From: Flavobacteriales bacterium
Lineage (GTDB): Bacteria > Bacteroidota > Bacteroidia > Flavobacteriales > UBA7312
Assembly: GCA_002862585.1 (NCBI GenBank)
Contig: PKDP01000142.1
Location: forward strand, 1 to 8,291
DNA: 8,291 nt
Direction: 5' to 3'
Made by a program: the position numbers and the translations under genes. Positions within the stretch are counted from its first letter, which is position 1. The number at the start of each line of letters is the position of its first letter. This document shows, piece by piece, positions 6,101-8,291 of this stretch. The notes beneath the pieces are model-generated. The model was not told where the DNA came from, ran no database searches, and saw only the letters and a program-made list of their open reading frames with translations.

Positions 6101-7864
6101 TTAGTGTTCTTCTTCACCCTCTTTGAGAGGCACTATTTGAGATACAAAATCTTCATCAGCGCCTGGCTTACTGTAGTCGTATGCCCAACGGTGAACACTA
6201 GGTATTTCGCCTGGCCAGTTACCGTGTATTCTATCATGTGTAGGAGTTGTCCACTCTAATGTATTCGAACGCCATGGGTTTTGCGGAGCATCTTTTCCTC
6301 TGTAAATACTGTAGAAGAAATTAAAGAAGAAAAATACCTGAGCAACAGCTCCTAAAATGGCAAAGACCGTTATCAGCTCGTTAATTTCTACTAGGCCGTC
6401 AAACATAGGGAAGGCGGTATTAGAGTAGTATCGTCTTGGTACACCAGCCAATCCTACAAAGTGCATTGGGTAGAATACACCATAGGCAGAAATAAAGGTT
6501 AGCCAAAAGTGAACATAACCTAAGTTTTTATTCATCATCTTACCATACATTTTTGGGAACCAATGATAGACTCCAGCAAACATCCCGAAGATAGCAGACA
6601 GTCCCATTACAATATGGAAGTGAGCCACTACAAAGTAGGTATCGTGTACGTTAATATCTAATGCACTATCTCCTAAAATAAGTCCTGTTAGTCCACCAGA
6701 AATAAAGGTAGAAACCAAACCTATCGAGAATAGCATTGCAGGGGTAAATTGTATATTTCCTTTCCAAAGTGTAGTAAGGTAGTTAAATACTTTTACCGCA
6801 GATGGAATAGCAATTAATAGAGTTGTAAATGTAAATACAGAACCTAAAAATGGATTCATTCCTGTCATAAACATATGGTGACCCCATACTATAAAGGATA
6901 GGAAACCAATAGCTAAGATAGAGCCAACCATCGCTCTATAGCCAAATATAGGCTTACGAGAACTGGTGGACACTACCTCTGACGTAATACCTAATGCAGG
7001 TAGTAATACAATATATACCTCAGGGTGTCCTAAAAACCAGAATAAGTGTTGGAACAATACCGGAGAACCACCCGTTTGTGTCAGCATTTCACCTTGAACC
7101 ATAATGTCTGACAAGTAAAAGGCTGTACCAAATCCTCTATCGAAAATCAACAATAAAACTGCTGATAATAATACTGGGAAAGATAATACACCTAAAATTG
7201 CCGTTACTAAAAACGCCCACATTGTTAGAGGAAGTCTAGTCATTGACATTCCTTTAGTTCTTAAGTTAAGTATTGTAACAATATAGTTTAGTCCACCTAA
7301 TAGTGCTGAAACAACAAATAAAGACATACTTACTAACCAAAGCGTCATTCCTAATCCAGAACCTGGCATAGCTTGTGGCAAGGCACTCAATGGTGGATAA
7401 ATAGTCCAACCAGCAGCGGCAGGTCCAGAGGTCACAAATAAGGATATGACCATAACCACTGAAGACACAAAGAAGAACCAGTAAGATAACATATTCAGGA
7501 ATCCTGATGCCATATCTCTTGCTCCAATTTGCAGTGGAATAAGCAGATTAAAAAATGTGCCACTAAGTCCACCAGTCAATACAAAGAACACCATGATTGT
7601 TCCATGAATGGTTACTAATGCTAAATAGATATTTGGATCCATTACCCCGTCAGGAGCCCACTTACCTAAAAATGTTTCAAGTATAGGGTAGCCTTCAGCG
7701 GGCCATGCCAATTGCATTCTGAAAAATACCGACATTAAAATCGCAATGACACCCATTACCATCGCCGTAATAAGAAATTGCTTAGCAATCATCTTATGGT
7801 CAGTACTAAAAACGTACTTGGAAATGAATGTTTCTTCGTGGTGGTGTTCGTGATTATCTGACAT
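6101..7864 (-). CDS. coxA: Cytochrome c oxidase subunit I (heme-copper oxidase, A-family type)
   Basis: Catalytic, multi-spanning inner-membrane subunit (also called ctaD) that reduces oxygen to water and pumps protons; 587 residues, normal for the phylum. A His-rich N-terminus (DNHEHHHEE) precedes about 12 membrane helices. Ligands by alignment are His87 (HGTIM) and His417 for low-spin heme, His415 (VVAHFHIVMG) for the high-spin heme, and His280, His329 and His330 for CuB, with Tyr284 in GHPEVY as the His-Tyr cross-link partner. The D-channel residues Asn106, Asp117 and Asn124 and Glu282 of HPEVY are present, as is K-channel Lys358 (SAVKVF). HDTYF (407-411) and the Arg477-Arg478 pair near the heme propionates are also kept. 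This is the pattern of A-type, proton-pumping oxidases. IGARDMAS replaces the proteobacterial IGAPDMAF, as I recall for Bacteroidota. The gene starts 22 bases after the coxB stop and ends just before a strong terminator. Confidence 0.97.
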   Translation of the reverse strand: MSDNHEHHHEETFISKYVFSTDHKMIAKQFLITAMVMGVIAILMSVFFRMQLAWPAEGYPILETFLGKWAPDGVMDPNIYLALVTIHGTIMVFFVLTGGLSGTFFNLLIPLQIGARDMASGFLNMLSYWFFFVSSVVMVISLFVTSGPAAAGWTIYPPLSALPQAMPGSGLGMTLWLVSMSLFVVSALLGGLNYIVTILNLRTKGMSMTRLPLTMWAFLVTAILGVLSFPVLLSAVLLLIFDRGFGTAFYLSDIMVQGEMLTQTGGSPVLFQHLFWFLGHPEVYIVLLPALGITSEVVSTSSRKPIFGYRAMVGSILAIGFLSFIVWGHHMFMTGMNPFLGSVFTFTTLLIAIPSAVKVFNYLTTLWKGNIQFTPAMLFSIGLVSTFISGGLTGLILGDSALDINVHDTYFVVAHFHIVMGLSAIFGMFAGVYHWFPKMYGKMMNKNLGYVHFWLTFISAYGVFYPMHFVGLAGVPRRYYSNTAFPMFDGLVEINELITVFAILGAVAQVFFFFNFFYSIYRGKDAPQNPWRSNTLEWTTPTHDRIHGNWPGEIPSVHRWAYDYSKPGADEDFVSQIVPLKEGEEEH

Positions 7865-7886
7865 AATATATTCTTAATCTATATTT

Positions 7887-8291
7887 TTAGTTTGCACTTA
7901 CTAGAGTTTTGAAAGTCTCTTGTTCCTTAAGCCAAGCATCGTATTCTTCTTGGGTTTCAACAATTACTTTAATCTGCATATTGTAGTGGGCAGAACCACA
8001 GATTTTGTTACAAAGTAGAACGTAATCGAATTCAACAGGTGATTCACCTCGTTTTGCTCTTGCTTCATTGATGAATTTCATACGCTCAATCATTTCAGAG
8101 TCTTCCCTCATCTCTTTGGTCGTCTTTGTTGGCGTAAAGGCGAATTGAGTATTCATCCCTGGTACACAGTTCATCTGCACATTGAAATGCGGAAGATATG
8201 CGGAATGAATTACATCTTGAGACCTAAACTTCATCAGCACTTGCTGGTCAACAGGAAGGTGAATTTCTCTAACAACCTTATCATCAAATGA
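7887..8291 (-). CDS. coxB: Cytochrome c oxidase subunit II, C-terminal part (cut by window edge)
   Basis: The frame stays open to the end of the window, beyond the apparent GTG codon at 8240. The visible 134 residues begin SFDDKVVREIHLPVDQQVLM and belong to the periplasmic cupredoxin domain that takes electrons from cytochrome c into the CuA centre (also called ctaC). CuA ligands are visible: His in DVIHSAYLP (visible residue 29), then CNKICGSAHYNM with Cys94, Cys98, His102 and Met105. The membrane helices lie outside the window. A charged insertion (TKEMREDSEMIERM to GESPVEF) enlarges the loop before the CuA Cys pair. The residue between the cysteines that is usually Glu is Lys96 here. Its stop lies 22 bases before coxA with no terminator between, so both are in one operon. 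Confidence 0.95.
   Translation of the reverse strand, partial: SFDDKVVREIHLPVDQQVLMKFRSQDVIHSAYLPHFNVQMNCVPGMNTQFAFTPTKTTKEMREDSEMIERMKFINEARAKRGESPVEFDYVLLCNKICGSAHYNMQIKVIVETQEEYDAWLKEQETFKTLVSAN

Noticed and set aside
6068..6259. Plus-strand reading frame over the coxA 3' end and its terminator
   Set aside because: It is antisense to the strongly supported coxA C-terminus and terminator, with no protein-like features.

Overview
The window looks like chromosomal DNA of a Bacteroidota bacterium, most likely a flavobacterium-like marine or freshwater lineage. The evidence is low GC, start codons without Shine-Dalgarno sequences, an Omp28-type lipoprotein, a DUF6588-like protein, a PorT-like beta-barrel protein, a cytochrome oxidase subunit I of the Bacteroidota type (GARDM in place of GAPDM), and a promoter matching the Bacteroidota -7 consensus TAnnTTTG. 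This lineage call rests on remembered family features, not on a search.

Left part (1-3205, plus strand). The last codons of a possible upstream gene are followed by a tight cluster: an Omp28-like thioredoxin-fold lipoprotein, a DUF6588-like exported protein, a small outer-membrane beta-barrel protein and UbiX flavin prenyltransferase. The last two junctions are ATGA stop/start overlaps, so three cell-envelope proteins and a cytosolic cofactor enzyme appear to be co-expressed. A 61-codon gene of unknown function follows ubiX and runs tail-to-tail into queG, overlapping it by 8 bases.

Middle part (3198-5963, minus strand). ruvB (Holliday-junction branch-migration motor) and queG (epoxyqueuosine reductase) overlap by 17 bases and form a two-gene unit. 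A near-consensus promoter lies directly before the ruvB start. Upstream of ruvB is a damaged gene for an exported protein with two OmpA-like domains. It has a frameshift in a T8 run inside the signal peptide and an in-frame TGA between the two domains.

Right part (6048-8291, minus strand). The 3' end of a respiratory operon: the C-terminal part of cytochrome c oxidase subunit II (coxB, cut by the window edge), complete subunit I (coxA) and a strong intrinsic terminator. All metal-ligand and proton-channel residues checked in subunit I are present.

I found no RNA genes, mobile elements, CRISPR arrays or defence systems. Most of the window is ordinary core genome. The observations most worth checking are the doubly broken OmpA-like gene, the small gene at 3020-3205, and the near-leaderless ruvB promoter.
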